The notes beneath the pieces are model-generated. The model was not told the origin of the DNA. It made no database searches and was given only the letters and a program-made list of their open reading frames with translations. From Hyparrhenia diplandra (taxonomy: Eukaryota > Streptophyta > Magnoliopsida > Poales > Poaceae): DNA of 64,000 nucleotides. The stretch spans positions 434,001-498,000 of the forward strand of contig JADLZK010008775.1 of the NCBI GenBank assembly GCA_015847255.1. Direction: 5' to 3'. Positions within the stretch are counted from its first letter, which is position 1. Every line of letters starts with the position of its first letter. Shown here one piece after another: positions 10,072 through 21,906 of this stretch. The translations under genes were made by a program, and so were the position numbers.

Positions 10072-13000
10072 ATGCCGCCGAAGCAAGGCCGTGGCCGTGG
10101 CCGCGGGCGCGGGAGGCCAAGGGGGGAGGCCAAGGAAGGATACCGTCGCCGAGGATTCCCCGCACGCCACCGAGGTATTCGACGCGACACAGTACATGCT
10201 AAGCTAGGGCTCCGCTTCCGTCGTCCTCTGCACCCGGTTCCACAGCCTCGCTTCAATCGCGCTGCCGCTCGGCGTGGACGGGGGAGATTAGCTAGCTGTT
10301 CCGGATTTGGTTCCGGCTACTTTCCCCTCGTAGCGAGCAGTGTATGCTGCTTGCTCCTCCGCTGCTTTGCATCGGCTTGCGGCATGCCTCGCTCTAGTTA
10401 CTTGCAAAAGCATAGATGCGGAGACACGGGGAGTTCCCCGTTGCATTGCTGCGGTCTACGCGTCTCCGACGATTTTGCTCCTTCGATTGGGATTCCAGCG
10501 ACGCTTTTGATTTTTTTTCCCTTTCCAGTGTCTTGGCTTGTCAAATTTGCACCTCCCCCTTCCTCTTTAGGCTGGCTTAGCTCGTCAGGTCCAGCTGATT
10601 TCCTTGCCTGTGCTTCTTTCAATGTTTAATTAGTGCTGATTGTTTCTTATATAAAGAATCTGAGCTTTGCCTGTGATCCTTTTTTTTGTTTAAAATATAA
10701 TAATTCGGTGACAACATTTATTTAATTGAAGAGGGCATGCAGTGATTTGATTTCTGCAATTTGTATGCTTATTGGTCGTTTTGGCTTGGGTTTCAGGATA
10801 ACGGTGAAAGCAAGGGCGATGCCGAGATGCTTCAACCGCAGGATTCTGCTAATGTCAGTGCTCTTTTCCTTGGATGTTTATTTCCCTTTCCTTCAGCTCC
10901 AGCTGTTTCGTTGCCTTTGCTTCTTTGAATGTACTGGTACTTTTTTTTTTTTTTCTTGCATCCTTTAGCCTTGCCTGTATTTTTCGTTACAACAATTATT
11001 TAATTGATTGAAGAGGGCATGCAGTGACTTGATTTCTGCTATATGCTTATTGGTTGTTTGGCTCGGGTTTCAGGATAACGGTGAAATCAAGGGCAAGGAC
11101 GAGATGCTTCAACCACAGGATTCTGCTACTGTCAGTGTTCTTTCCTTCTCTATGTTTATTTTCCTTCCCTAAAAGGAATTCAACACAAATCCTAAACATT
11201 GCTTATGCTCTTGAATTTCATTTTTCTCTAGGAGAATGGAGCTCCAAGACCAGCACGGAAGCGAAAGAGGGATCCTGTTGCTGACCTATCTTCTGTCCAA
11301 TATGATTCCAAGCGTCTTCGTGACAGGCCGAAAGTTCCTGTGGTAGTGGAGACTAAGGTCAGAGTTTTCTTCCTTTTCACTGCTCTTCCATCTCCATGGA
11401 TGAACAAACATGGTCTCTATGTGTTTTGAGTATATGGTTATGGTCTTGTTGGTACTTTTTATTAGATGCTGCTATTGCAGCTTGCACTTTGTTTTCCAAA
11501 CGTTGTCAAATCGAGTGTCTGTTACACTTCCATTTGGCAAATATGTGTATTCCATTTTTTCTTGTTTCATTTGAATTATAAATCTAACTATATCTACATG
11601 CATGGCATATGTTGGTTACTGGAACTGGCAGAGTACAAAAAAGACGGATGGTACTTCGACTATGTGTCATCAGTGCCAGAGAAACGACAAAGGAAGAGTT
11701 GTAAGGTGCCAGGGCTGCGAAAAGTATACGAGGAGATACTGTGTGCCATGCATCACACGCTGGTATGCCCCTTCTAAAGCATTCATGTTGTGACATTGCA
11801 TTCTCATTTTTGCTGTCTAGATCCATGACTCTTGTCTTGTCCCTTATGCACATATCCTTCTTCGCTCACAAGTCACAATGTTATTGCATTTTCATCTTTT
11901 TTTTTTTTTTTTTTGTTATTAATGTCCACTGCTTGTGTTCATGGTGTGATTTTAACAGGTATCCAAATTTATCAGAGGATGATTTTGTGAATAAGTGCCC
12001 GTTTTGTCGCAATATTTGCAATTGCAAGGCTTGTCTGCGAGGCAAAGTATCAAAAAAGGAAAAGGTATGCCTTCTCTATCTTTATATTTCCAATTCAATC
12101 CATGTTGGCTATATGCTTCACATTTTCTCCTGCTCCTTAATTTTCATCAGAATGTCAACTGGAAGGTGTCCAAAGAAGATGAAATTAAATTCTCACTGCG
12201 TACTGTGCACTTTCTGCTTCCTTGGCTGAAAGAACTCCACCAAGAGCAGATGCAAGAGAAAAATGTCGAGGCTGCATCTAAAGGTAGTATGATTGCAATG
12301 TCAACATTTGGATTTGTAGTTTGCATAGCTGCTACTCATTGGTCATTTTTTTGGTTGTCTTCCTAATTTTGCCATATTTAGGGATTGATGCAGGCAAATT
12401 GGACATCCCTCTAACCACTTGTGGAAAAAATGAACGGATATACTGGTCAGTATTGCTTTACTTACAAAGCATATGCAAATTATTGGTTTTTTATAAGTGT
12501 CTAATTCCTTGTTATATTTATAACAGCAACAACTGCAGGACATCTATTGTTGACTTCCACAGAACCTGCAATAAATGTAACTACGATCTCTGTCTCCGGT
12601 GCTGCCAGGAGCTTCGTTGTGGCATTGTTCCTGGTAATGGTGCCAAGGCTGATGGTGGAGGCAAGGAAGATTTGCAATTGGGAGTTAGTCATGATAAAAC
12701 TGTAAATAAAGGGCCATCTGATGGACAGAGTGGCATGTTGGTAGATAATGTAGTTCCTGCTGACGACAGCGCTTCTAGCTTGAGACAGTGGAGTGTGAAT
12801 AACAATGGAACCATACCTTGCCCACCAAATGCATTTGGTGGTTGTGGGAGCTCTCTTCTTGAACTTAAGTGCTTGTTTGAAGAGAAGTTTATTGCTGAGT
12901 TACTGGAGAAAGCCAATTCAGCAGTCAATAATGGTTCAATGGTGAAGATGGAAGGATCAAAATGTTCCTGCTTCACTGAATCTGGTGACATGGATGATGG

Positions 13001-16000
13001 TATATCACGTAAGTCAGCTTGCAGGGAGAATTCCTGTGATAACTACATATATTGCCCAACCGCTACAGATGTCCAAAATGGAAGTTTAGATCATTTCCAG
13101 GAGCACTGGTTGAAGGGTGAACCTGTAATTGTCCGTGATACGCTTGCCTTGACTTCTGGATTAAGCTGGGAACCGATGGTTATGTGGCGTGCCTTACGAG
13201 AGAGGAGAGACAAAGTTGAGAGGCTCTCAGTTCTAGCTCTTGAATGCTTGGGTTGGTGTGAGGTTTGTAATATTCTCGTGACTGTTGTTATTAGCTGGAA
13301 ATGATATGAGAAACTTCTAAAAACTAATAATGATACTTTTCATGTACTCTGAATGCAGGTTGATGTAAACATTCATATGTTTTTTACGGGGTATTCACGT
13401 GGGCTTGTTGGTCCAGATGATTTGCCCTTGTTACTTAAGCTTAAAGATTGGCCACCACATCGTTCTTTTGAGGAGCGGCTGCCTAGACATGGTGCAGAGT
13501 TTATGTCTGCGTTGCCATTTCGTGATTACACAGATCCTAAATGTGGCCCTCTTAATCTGGCAGTAAAGCTTCCTAAGGGTGTTAATAAGCCAGACCTTGG
13601 TCCAAAGACTTATATTGCGTATGGAGTTTCCAAAGAGTTGGGAATTGGTGATTCTGTCACCAAGCTTCACTGCGATATGTCTGATGCGGTAAATATACGG
13701 TTTTGCATATGCTTCTTGGAATCAATATGCAACTCAACAATAAAGATTTGCCTTGTTAATTACTTAACAAGACTTGAATTTTACAGAGCTACAACACTAG
13801 TTTAGGTGATAACTGCTTTAAGTCCTGAATTTGGTCCTCAGAAAAAAAAAAATTCCTGAATTTGGTGTTGTTGCAGCTACATCTATATTATTGTAATGGC
13901 TTAATGCTAGTTTAGTTATTTCTGAAAAAACTAGAAATAATGTCTCACTTATCAAGAATATGTATCTGCCAGCTTAATGTTCCTGGTTTCATTTCTGTTG
14001 ATTGGTGATTCTTTTTTCTATCAATCTTGTTTTTTTGGCTAAGTTTCATCTGTGGCATGCCACTTTCTAATCCTATTGCTTGAACTGGACAATATCATCA
14101 CACATAATTTTTATTTTCTATTTCTATTTCTTCAACAGGTCAATATCCTCACACATACTGATGAAATAAAACTCAAAGCAAAAAGGATTGCAGCAGTGGA
14201 AAAGAAGAAGCATTCTTTAGAAAAGAAGAGTCTCTCTACCAAGGAAGAGGGAGATGTGCTTGGACAAATTACTGTGGCTCCTGAGTCAGAAGATGAGGCC
14301 CCATTTGTAGATGGAAACCAAGCAGAGGGTGGTGCATTGTGGGATATTTTCCGACGGGAAGATGTGAGCAAACTTCATGATTATCTAATGAAGCATGCAG
14401 ATGAGTTTAGGCATTGCAACTTTGAGCCAGTGAAGCAGGTAAACAGTATTTGTTATTTGGCCACAAAAGTATGTTGTACTATCTGGCATCCAATTTCATG
14501 TTGAAGTCCCTTTTTGGCAGGTTACTCATCCTATACATGATCAGTGTTTTTATCTAACAAACGAGCACAAGAGAAAGCTTAAGGACGAATATGGTTAGTA
14601 ACCTTTATGCCTTTTTGAACTTTAACTTTGCCCTTGTGATATTTACTGTTCTTCATGCTTCATTTGCAGGAATCGAGCCATGGACATTTGAACAGAAGCT
14701 AGGTGAGGCAGTATTTATCCCAGCAGGATGTCCCCACCAGGTTAGAAATTTGAAGGTATGGCATGACAGGACATAGAAACAGTGTTCCATCCCCATTGCC
14801 ATCAGTGACATTCTCCTTAATCAAATTAGCTGCTAATCAGTGACACTTGTTTATTGGGCAGTCTTGCATAAAGGTTGCACTTGACTTTGTTTCTCCGAAA
14901 ATGTGCGAGAGTGCATCAGGTTAACTGAAGAATTCCGTCTGCTTCGAAGTGGCATAGGGTGAATGAAGATAAACTGGAGGTCAGTCACTGCTCCGTCCAT
15001 CCTCCTGTAACATTTTCTAATTCTTTTTATGATTGTAAATGAAGTATTCTTGTGCATATTATGTCGACTTTTGTCGGCCTCAGCTTCTATATCCTCTCTA
15101 TCTGGGTATTCTTATCTTTCTGGACTTGTTAATCTAGATATCTGAATTTAAATTCTGTGTCTTGTCGATCTGTAACGGCAGGTTAAGAAGATAGCTCTTC
15201 ATGCACTCAGTCAAGCTATTAAAGATATCACTGATGAATCATCTAATAGCAACGGAAGGTTTGTTGCTATACCTCTTTCCCATAAATATTGGATGCAATA
15301 ATCATCTATGTTTGATTATGGTTAGAGCCCATGTATCAACATTTTTCTAGCATCCCTGTTTTAGCTCAAACTTTTGGATGGTTGCCTGCATATAAGTTGC
15401 ATTACTTGGACATAGAGTGGTTTGTCCTTTTCCCATAGTGTTGTCTCTGGATTCTTGCCCTGCTGTGCGCAGTATGCATTCATCTATTTTTCTAGGTGCT
15501 CTTCCTTACTCCTTAGTCACAATTCTAGAACGTGTTGTGTTCTACATAAATGTATCTGATCCATCAAGAAAGATGTCTTACAACAACAACATAGCCTTTA
15601 GTCCTGAGCTAGTTGGGGTGGATGAAACCCACATGAAACAAGTATAAAAGAACAAAAAAAAAAAGCATAAGACAAAAGGTAAAGATGGTAGATAGAAAAA
15701 GAAACAAAGGTCACGGTTCAGGCACGCTGATAGCTAGCCTCCATGCGCTTCTATCCGTAGCTAAATCCTTGGAGATATTCCACTCCTTAAGGTCTCTCTT
15801 AACTGACTCATCCCAAGTCAAGTCTAGGTCGACCTCTACCTCTATACAAGAAAGATGTCTTAATGTAGAAGTAATGTTACTTCTACATTTAAGCTGATTG
15901 TTTCTTGGTACTGCTGATTGCCTTCTGAAAATGAATATATCTTGCTGTCACCGAAATGAAGTCAAACCTGTTCACTCCACATTTAAGCTGCTGCTCGCCG

Positions 16001-16362
16001 GCTTCCTGCTGCTGTTTGCTTGCTTGCTACTGCCTTTGCTGTTGGTTGGCTGCTGCAGCGCAGCTAGCCAAATGATCCTTTTGCTGCTGGGGTCATTGCC
16101 AATAAAATTTTGTAGTCTTAAGCATGTTTTGCATTTCCCATTTGTCTGATTTTGAAATATCTTGGCACAGATGAATAGTCGATTGGGTTATGCAACTTTT
16201 CATGTCTTGTATGATACTACACCTTTTCTGTAAGCAGCTGATACTGTTGTAGTAAATATGATATTACTAAGTGGTTTCTTGATCTTGCGCAGCAGCCCAA
16301 ATAACGAACTCAAAGATGAGCCTAGCGGAAGCGAGTCAGCAGAAATAGAGCAAGGAGAGTGA
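10072..16362 (+). CDS. JmjC histone demethylase, KDM3/JMJ25 type
   Basis: Exons: 10072-10174, 10797-10853, 11074-11130, 11232-11357, 11632-11762, 11959-12064, 12151-12283, 12382-12445, 12527-13262, 13359-13688, 14139-14438, 14521-14593, 14670-14755, 14862-14979, 15182-15258, 16293-16362. All phases agree once three indels are allowed, giving about 855 residues. The order is an AT-hook-like GRGRGRGRPRG, a basic nuclear-signal region (RPARKRKRD), a Cys-rich RING-like finger (MCHQCQRND to CPFCRNICNCKACLRGK), a second Cys cluster (CNNCRTSIVDFHRTCNKC) and the JmjC domain. The iron ligands are visible as LHCDMSD (HxD) and CPHQVRN (second His), and SCIKVALDF holds a Lys suited to 2-oxoglutarate binding. 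Relatives such as Arabidopsis IBM1/JMJ25 remove H3K9me1/2 in the nucleus and keep silencing marks off gene bodies. Indels: one extra G near 10135, and one missing base each near 14897 and 14945. Catalytic residues are intact, so function is likely. Confidence 0.88.
10728..11180. repeat. Tandem duplication of JMJ exon 2 with flanking intron
   Basis: A unit of about 282 bp beginning GAAGAGGGCATGCAGTGA occurs at 10728 and 11010. Each copy carries a 57-bp exon with good splice sites, encoding DNGESKGDAEMLQPQDSAN and DNGEIKGKDEMLQPQDSAT. Because 57 is a multiple of three, both exons can be included without breaking the frame. Similarity extends weakly upstream (CTTCTTTCAATGT near 10612 and CTTCTTTGAATGT near 10919). 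Confidence 0.88.
15581..15846 (-). mobile_element. 5'-truncated LINE in the last long JMJ intron
   Basis: Flanked by a perfect 16-bp duplication, CAAGAAAGATGTCTTA, at 15565-15580 and 15847-15862. On the minus strand the insert encodes the end of a LINE ORF2 (SAWRLAISVPEP then stop) and finishes in GGACTAAAGGCTATG followed by a TTG repeat, a 3' end seen in plant LINEs. At 266 bp it is a dead-on-arrival copy. It is antisense to the host gene and away from the splice sites. Confidence 0.9.
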
Positions 16363-17993
16363 CCAGCTCAAGGCATGCCAACCTGATTGAGTTTTATGTG
16401 GCTTCATATTTATGTACGTGGATCATGCTTTTGTATGGCTGGTGGTTTGGCCATTACTCTGACAACAAACTGATAGATATTACAAACGGATAAATATTTA
16501 TTTGGCCTGGGCGCCCGGACCAGTCTTATAGCTATTGTGTGAACAGTAGTTCCCTATTTGACACTTTATATACGACCCCTTGGCCCTTGCAAGCTTGAAT
16601 TTATCTATTTGATATACACTTGAATGTTCATCCCTAAATTTACACTTTTTTTTTACCATAACTAAATTTACACTATTGTCCAATTTCAGCCTCTCTGTCA
16701 ATTGGCTGTGTGAACCAAGTTAGTTCTTTTTCATATTGACACAATTTACCCCTAACCATTTGGCCTTCTCCCAATATTGCTTGAACCGTGAGTGCAGATC
16801 TGTGAACTAACCTCTCCCAACCCTAGATCAGGCAACTATGGCAATGGAAGTGAACACAACAATTGGCAAAGACGATGGTGCTCTCATGGTGGGCATCACA
16901 ACAAGGTGGAGGCATGGCCACCCATGGTGTGGTCTCACCAGGCGGTGCTTAGGGCTGATTGTGAGGTGACGTGAGGCGAGGCTAGTCGCGGCATCCTTAT
17001 GACAGGCGCCATAGGGTGGCCTCACTTGACAACGCTTGGGGCCAATCATGTGATGACCTAGGTTGGCCTCGGCTCATCTCGGGAGTGCAATTGCATGTGA
17101 CGGCTTGAAGTCTTGGTTCAGCGACATAGGCTTGAGCCGGGCTTGGGCGATGGCTTGAGGCCTGGTAGCCTGACAATGGAGGTGCAGCTTGTGGCCCGAT
17201 GGTGGCCTTAACCCGAGGCAAAGGTCCACTCGCATGTGGTGGTACACTGGCGGCATGCCAGAGGCCTCAGTTTGGCCTCTCCTAGCAATGGCACATGCGC
17301 AACAACAAAAGCATAATTAATGGGCTTAAGGTGAGTGCGCATCTGTATTTTTTTGTGGTTTTGTCTACTTAACAATGATCATGCATTAGGTTGTTTTTTA
17401 CTTTTAGGATTGATCCAAATATAGTTTATTTGCTCAAAATTATACTTCATGGCATTCAAGAGAAAGCCACAAAGGATGTGAGATGTTTTTCCATTGAGAA
17501 GGTTGTCGATTGATTTGAAGAAGGTTGTCGATTGATTTGAAGGGTTATAAGGCCAGTCTCAATGCAAGTTTCCAAATTTAAGTGTGTTGGAAACAGAGCC
17601 ATGAAATCCCCATTAAGGATGGCCTAAGAATCTTATTGAATCAATTGTAGCCCTCGTAGTTATTTGGAAGATTGTCGATACTAAGATGTTCTTGAAACTT
17701 AATCATACCAAGTGTTGATGTTTGGTAAACAAAGACAAAGGTCATCAACAAGCATTGATTTAATTGCTTGTTCTTGTTTCATCTTTTGTTTCAGCTTATT
17801 CTCTCCCATAGAATACTGTTGATTCAGCCAAAATCAGCCTTCAATAGAACAACCTCACAATATTAAGACAACATGTTGAATGGCATTTTGATGTGGAAGG
17901 CAGTATAAAAACACAATAGAACAAGATGAGGATACCAATCTTAGAAATTCATTACTAGAGAATGAACATGTAGGTGTTGATGAGAAGATTGTG
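16363..17993. other. Spacer downstream of JMJ
   Basis: 16363-16780 suits a 3' UTR and spacer. 16790-17290 is a moderately GC-rich stretch with short open frames on both strands and no recognised domain. 17520-17640 contains AGTCTCAATGCAAGTTTCC, a sequence like the ends of the Tourist element at 18350, so an old relic may lie here. Confidence 0.4.
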
Positions 17994-17995
17994 TA

Positions 17996-18343
17996 CTCCA
18001 TCCGTTTCAAATTGTAAGTCATTCTAGCTAAGCTTTTCTAACTATGTAGTTTTTTGCTATGCATCTAGATATATATTATGGCCCTGTTTGGTTCCCTCAA
18101 GACTAGGGATTAGAGACTAAATTTAAGTCCCATTTAGTCCCTAAGTTACTAAACATGGGGACTAAAAGAGGGATTAATAGTCCCTAGTCCACTAGTCTCT
18201 CAAAAGGGGCTAATTGGGATTGATGGTCATTTCTAGCCTCTAGTCCCTAGTCCTAAGAATCCAAACACCCCTATATCAAGATATATATAAAAATGTCTCT
18301 GTCTAGAAAAGCCAAAATGACTTATAGTTTGGAATGGAAGGAG
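17996..18343. mobile_element. Stowaway MITE, host of a nested MITE
   Basis: The ends are CTCCATCCGTTTCAAATTG at left and its near inverse at right (GGAATGGAAGGAG), flanked by TA (17994-17995 and 18344-18345). Internal landmarks (AAGTCATTCTAGCTAAG, TAGAAAAGCCAAAATGAC) are those of the common grass Stowaway family. The element is split by another MITE at 18080-18271. Confidence 0.9.
18080..18271. mobile_element. MITE nested within the Stowaway element
   Basis: 192 bp with ends GGCCCTGTTTGG and, inverted, GGGGTGTTTGG, flanked by TAT on both sides. The interior repeats GACTAGGGACTA-type words in both orientations, so the single strand can fold. It lies between the two halves of the surrounding Stowaway and so inserted later. 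Confidence 0.8.
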
Positions 18344-18349
18344 TACTTA

Positions 18350-18546
18350 GGCTAGTCTCAATGCATAGTTTTCAAATGCGATTTAAGACTAGGTATCCGA
18401 GCTAGATGAGTTTCATGGGGATGAAACTCCTCTCTCATCTCGATGAAACTCCCTCATTTAATGACCTGTCAAGTCAGCAAAATTGCTGATGTGGCGGACT
18501 ATTTAATGTGCATGACACCCCCATGAAACTTGCATTGAGACTAGCC
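18350..18546. mobile_element. Tourist-like (PIF/Harbinger) MITE
   Basis: GGCTAGTCTCAATGCA at left and its inverse TGCATTGAGACTAGCC at right, with TTA on both flanks (18347-18349 and 18547-18549). It is 197 bp and sits one base after the Stowaway target site. A larger element with the same kind of ends lies at 21907. Confidence 0.88.
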
Positions 18547-19110
18547 TTAGAGAATGAGCCAAAAAAAAGAGGGTAAAGGACCACCAAATCAGCTTAATGT
18601 CCCACTGTGCCATTTGCTTTAATCAAATTTGAACTTAGTATTATATTCAAAATATTAGTGAACTCAAGTGTAATATAATTTTCGTTGCAAACTCCTTGTA
18701 TGTGACGTGTATTTGCTTAATCAGGTACGATCTTTGTAGTGATGTGGCATATTCAAAGCCCTTTCGTGAAATTTGATGAACTAACTTGTTTATATAAGTG
18801 ATGGTATGCATCCTTAGCGGGCATATTTGAAGCCCTTAGTGAAATTTGACAAAATTTGATGAGAGCCGTCACACTTAATCTTGTATAAGCTAGACGGTTC
18901 GTGACATTTTTTCTCTGGTGCCATATATACATGTAGGTCAAGAATTGGCTCAAATCAACCCGGATCATAGAGCAAACACTTGCTCATGTCACAGACAAAG
19001 ACAAAAGAAGGATACAATGAGCACAAGGAGTAAAAGAAGGTTGAGTGTAATTCTCATATGCTTATTTTTTGTCCAATGTAATGGATGTGGACTTGTGGGC
19101 TGTTAAAGTT

Positions 19111-19416
19111 GGCAACATATGCTATGGAAACAGCTTTTTGTGAAAAACCTGTGCAAACCACGATAAAAAAAGTCATCTAAATTTTGAAAAAAAATCACAC
19201 ATGTGGGCGATATGATGATGCACAAATTTCTAACAAATCATTGGACGGTTTTCTGCCTTGAAATTTGTTATTTTTATATCTCACAAACGAAGTCGAGTTT
19301 GGACAAGATATTTTACAGAGATTGTGCATCATCATATCATCTGCATGTGTGATTTTTTTTTGTCGTGGTTTGCACAAGTTTTTTCACGTATTCTGGTTTC
19401 CATAGCATACGTTGCC
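19111..19416. mobile_element. Foldback MITE, 306 bp
   Basis: The terminal inverted repeat GGCAACATATGCTATGGAAAC matches the inverted right end at 20 of 21 bases. A second matched pair lies inside (GTGCAAACCACGATA and TCGTGGTTTGCAC), then ATGATGATGCACAA and TTGTGCATCATCAT. TTAAAGTTG occurs outside both ends at unequal distance, so target duplication is unclear. The stretch 18552-19110 before it holds nothing recognised. Confidence 0.75.
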
Positions 19417-19420
19417 GGTG

Positions 19421-20400
19421 GCGTGATATGTTAAAGTTGCTTGATAAGTTTAAAGGTATGGCTGCAGTCTCAGCTGGCAATGGTGGATCTTGCCTCTTCT
19501 GGGGTGATTGTTGGAACAGTGAGCCTCTAAAATTGTGCTTTCCCAAGCTCCATTCTTTTGCTAAATAGCAAACAATTAGTGTTCTCAAAGTGACTGCTCA
19601 GCAGTAGAGATAACAAGCCTCTTCAACCTTTCTTTTTCGGTTGAAGCATTTGATCCGTTCTAGTAAGTGGAGTTGTTGAAAATCAGAGATCCTATCATTT
19701 TGATCAGCGAGATGTTTGGACTGATATTTGGGGAAACAACTTATTCACTTTCAAAAAAGCATACATTCATTTGCGTGGGCATTCTGATGCTCGCCCCATT
19801 TTTTAAGAGAATCTAGAAGTCATCTTGTCTGCCTAAGCATAAGGTGTTTTTTTGGTTGCTATTGCAAGATAGATTGAGTACTCAAAATATTTTGAGAAGG
19901 AAAACAATGCACTTAACCTCCTACAATTATGTGTTTTGCTTGGATTGTGGAGAAACAGTTGATCATTTGTTTCTGGAGTGTGCTTTCTCAAAAGAATTGT
20001 TGGGGACTCAATGGACTTACAGTTATCGGTTCCCTTGATGATTTTTAGAGATTGGAAAGCTTCAGGCGTAAACTCAATTGCAGATTTTCCATGGAGGTTA
20101 TTATAATCATGTCCTGGTGTATTTGGACCATCAGAAATGACGTCATCTTTAGAGGTATTCCAGCTGATTGTCTTAGGTGTGTTCAGTTTTTCAAAGAGTT
20201 TTTTTGGCCAACTCTTGTGGAGAGCCATGAGAAAATATTTTCCAGATATTGAGTTATGGCTAGAGCAGATTGTATAATCGCTCCCCTGCAACCCTCACCC
20301 TGTATTCCTTGTGTGTTTTGTTGTGCTCTGTAACATCCTTGGTTCTTTAATAAATTTTTTCAGTAGGGGCTCCAGCCCCTCCTGTTTCTTAAAAAAAAAA
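19421..20400 (+). mobile_element. Truncated LINE, zf-RVT end of ORF2
   Basis: Degenerate frames carry the tail of a plant non-LTR retrotransposon: GGSCLFWGDCWN near 19480, then the reverse-transcriptase zinc-binding domain at about 19844-20038 (VFCLDCGETVDHLFLECAFS, a CxxC..HLFxxC pattern), then CIWTIRNDVIFRG. The copy ends with TTTAATAAATTTT and an A run at 20391-20400. It is interrupted by stops and 5'-truncated. Confidence 0.8.
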
Positions 20401-20562
20401 CCTGCGGGGCTGTTTGGCTCAACGGCCGATAAGCCAACTAATATTGTTTTATTGTGAAAGAAAAAACATTGTATCTGGGCTGATGGTGTTTTGGTGCATA
20501 TGTGTACTTGATGAATGTGTGAACTAAATTGTGTGTACAACTCATGTGTCCGAAGCAGATAA

Positions 20563-21896
20563 GGGTGTGTTTGGTTGCACCCAAATTCTCTACCCTAAAC
20601 CCAGACTTAGTTGGGCCAAAAAAACTGTGTTTGGTTGTAATATTGGGCCCCTTAGCCAGGCTTAGGGAAGCTAGCCGTACAGCCTTAGCTAGGCTTGCTG
20701 GAACCGAAAAGGGCGAGCGTTATCGCGTAGCCTGGCTTAGCCTAGCCTCCTGCCCCGATTCGAGTCACCGGTTCGCACACCTCACCCGATGGCGGCATGC
20801 TGGAACTCGCCACCTCCCCCACTCCTGGCGGACTCGCCCCCTGGTGTTGCTATCGCCGACGAGGAGGACCTGGGGCGCTGCTGCTGCGCATGCACGAGGA
20901 GGAGCTATGGCGGCAGCGGCCCCGATGCAAGCTCCGCCCCTGGTGTGTGCGTGCTGCACCGCACGGTGGTGTCCGGCAGGACGGGCCATAGGCTCCGCGG
21001 CAGCGGCGTGGGCTCCACGTACCTCGCCGGCTCCTTGGACCTGCAGCGGCGGCGGGGTAGCGGCTCGCACCCCTTGAGCACCGGCTGCAGCGCGGGGATA
21101 CGACGACGCGTTGCACTGCGCCGGCAGCGCCGAGAGCTCCGCGCAGGCGCCGTCGAGCACTGCGCGCGTGGCGTTGAGTTCCCACAGCATCGTGGCCGAG
21201 TCCCACAGGTGGATCCGCTTGGGCTTGCCGGCGCTTGCGCACGTGGTGCTCGAACGCGCGGAGGATGACGACGCCAGCGACGCAAGCTCATGATCCGCCC
21301 ATGGCGTGGAGTTACTTCCCCACCAGCGACCTGGCGGGGCTACAAGGAACGAGGAGATGTGGCCCTTGGGTCATCCCAGGCAAAGGGAGCAGGCGGCGAA
21401 GTGAGGTCCTCCGCAAGGCGTCCCTACCTGCAACCTTGCTGAGCCGATCTCGCGGCTGCTGAATTTCTTAATTTTGGTGAGCATGTGGTGACATGCCTGA
21501 TTTTGGTGCTCTGTTGTGCGTGCTTGATTTTTGGTGTGTGATTGATTTTGGTGCTCTGCCGTGCGTGCTTGAAGCAGCTAGCATTCAAGACGAGCTCTGT
21601 CGATGATGTGCATGCTTGATTTTGGTGCTTGCAAGACAAGCTCTGCTGATGCCATGCTCATGGAGGATGTCCACGAGGTGTTAGGTGAAATGCCTCTAAG
21701 AAGGTAACCTTACCAATTCGGAGAAACGGTCGTTGTATCAAAATAAACCATGTAACCAAACACACCTAGGGCTAGCCAGGACTAGATAGTACAGGCAACC
21801 AAACAACTCGTTGTTGGCTTGTTAGAGCCTGGCTTGAGCTGGTCAGGCTTAGTTGAGTTAGTCAGGCTCCAGCTACCCAACAAACTAAACACACCC
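20563..21896. mobile_element. Harbinger-type element with a GC-rich gene-like insert
   Basis: The ends GGGTGTGTTTGG and, inverted from 21896, GGGTGTGTTTAG are flanked by TAA on both sides (20560-20562 and 21897-21899). AT-rich terminal regions rich in TAGCC/AGGCTTAG words enclose a sharply GC-rich core at about 20750-21460. No transposase is seen. The size (1334 bp), target site and core composition resemble an element that captured host gene sequence. Confidence 0.7.
20780..21300 (-). pseudogene. Unidentified GC-rich gene fragment inside the Harbinger-type element
   Basis: On the minus strand a plausible frame reads KPKRIHLWDSATMLWELNAT then AVLDGACAELSALP, continuing into Arg/Pro-rich sequence in other frames. 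Codon composition resembles grass GC-rich exons and contrasts with the AT-rich element ends. I do not recognise the source gene. The open frames on both strands are expected from GC richness alone, so strand is uncertain. Confidence 0.35.
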
Positions 21897-21906
21897 TAAG
21901 TGGTTA

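Noticed and set aside
16792..17256. Overlapping short frames on both strands, considered as a captured gene
   Set aside because: No recognisable motif, no splice sites that join them, and no inverted ends around them.
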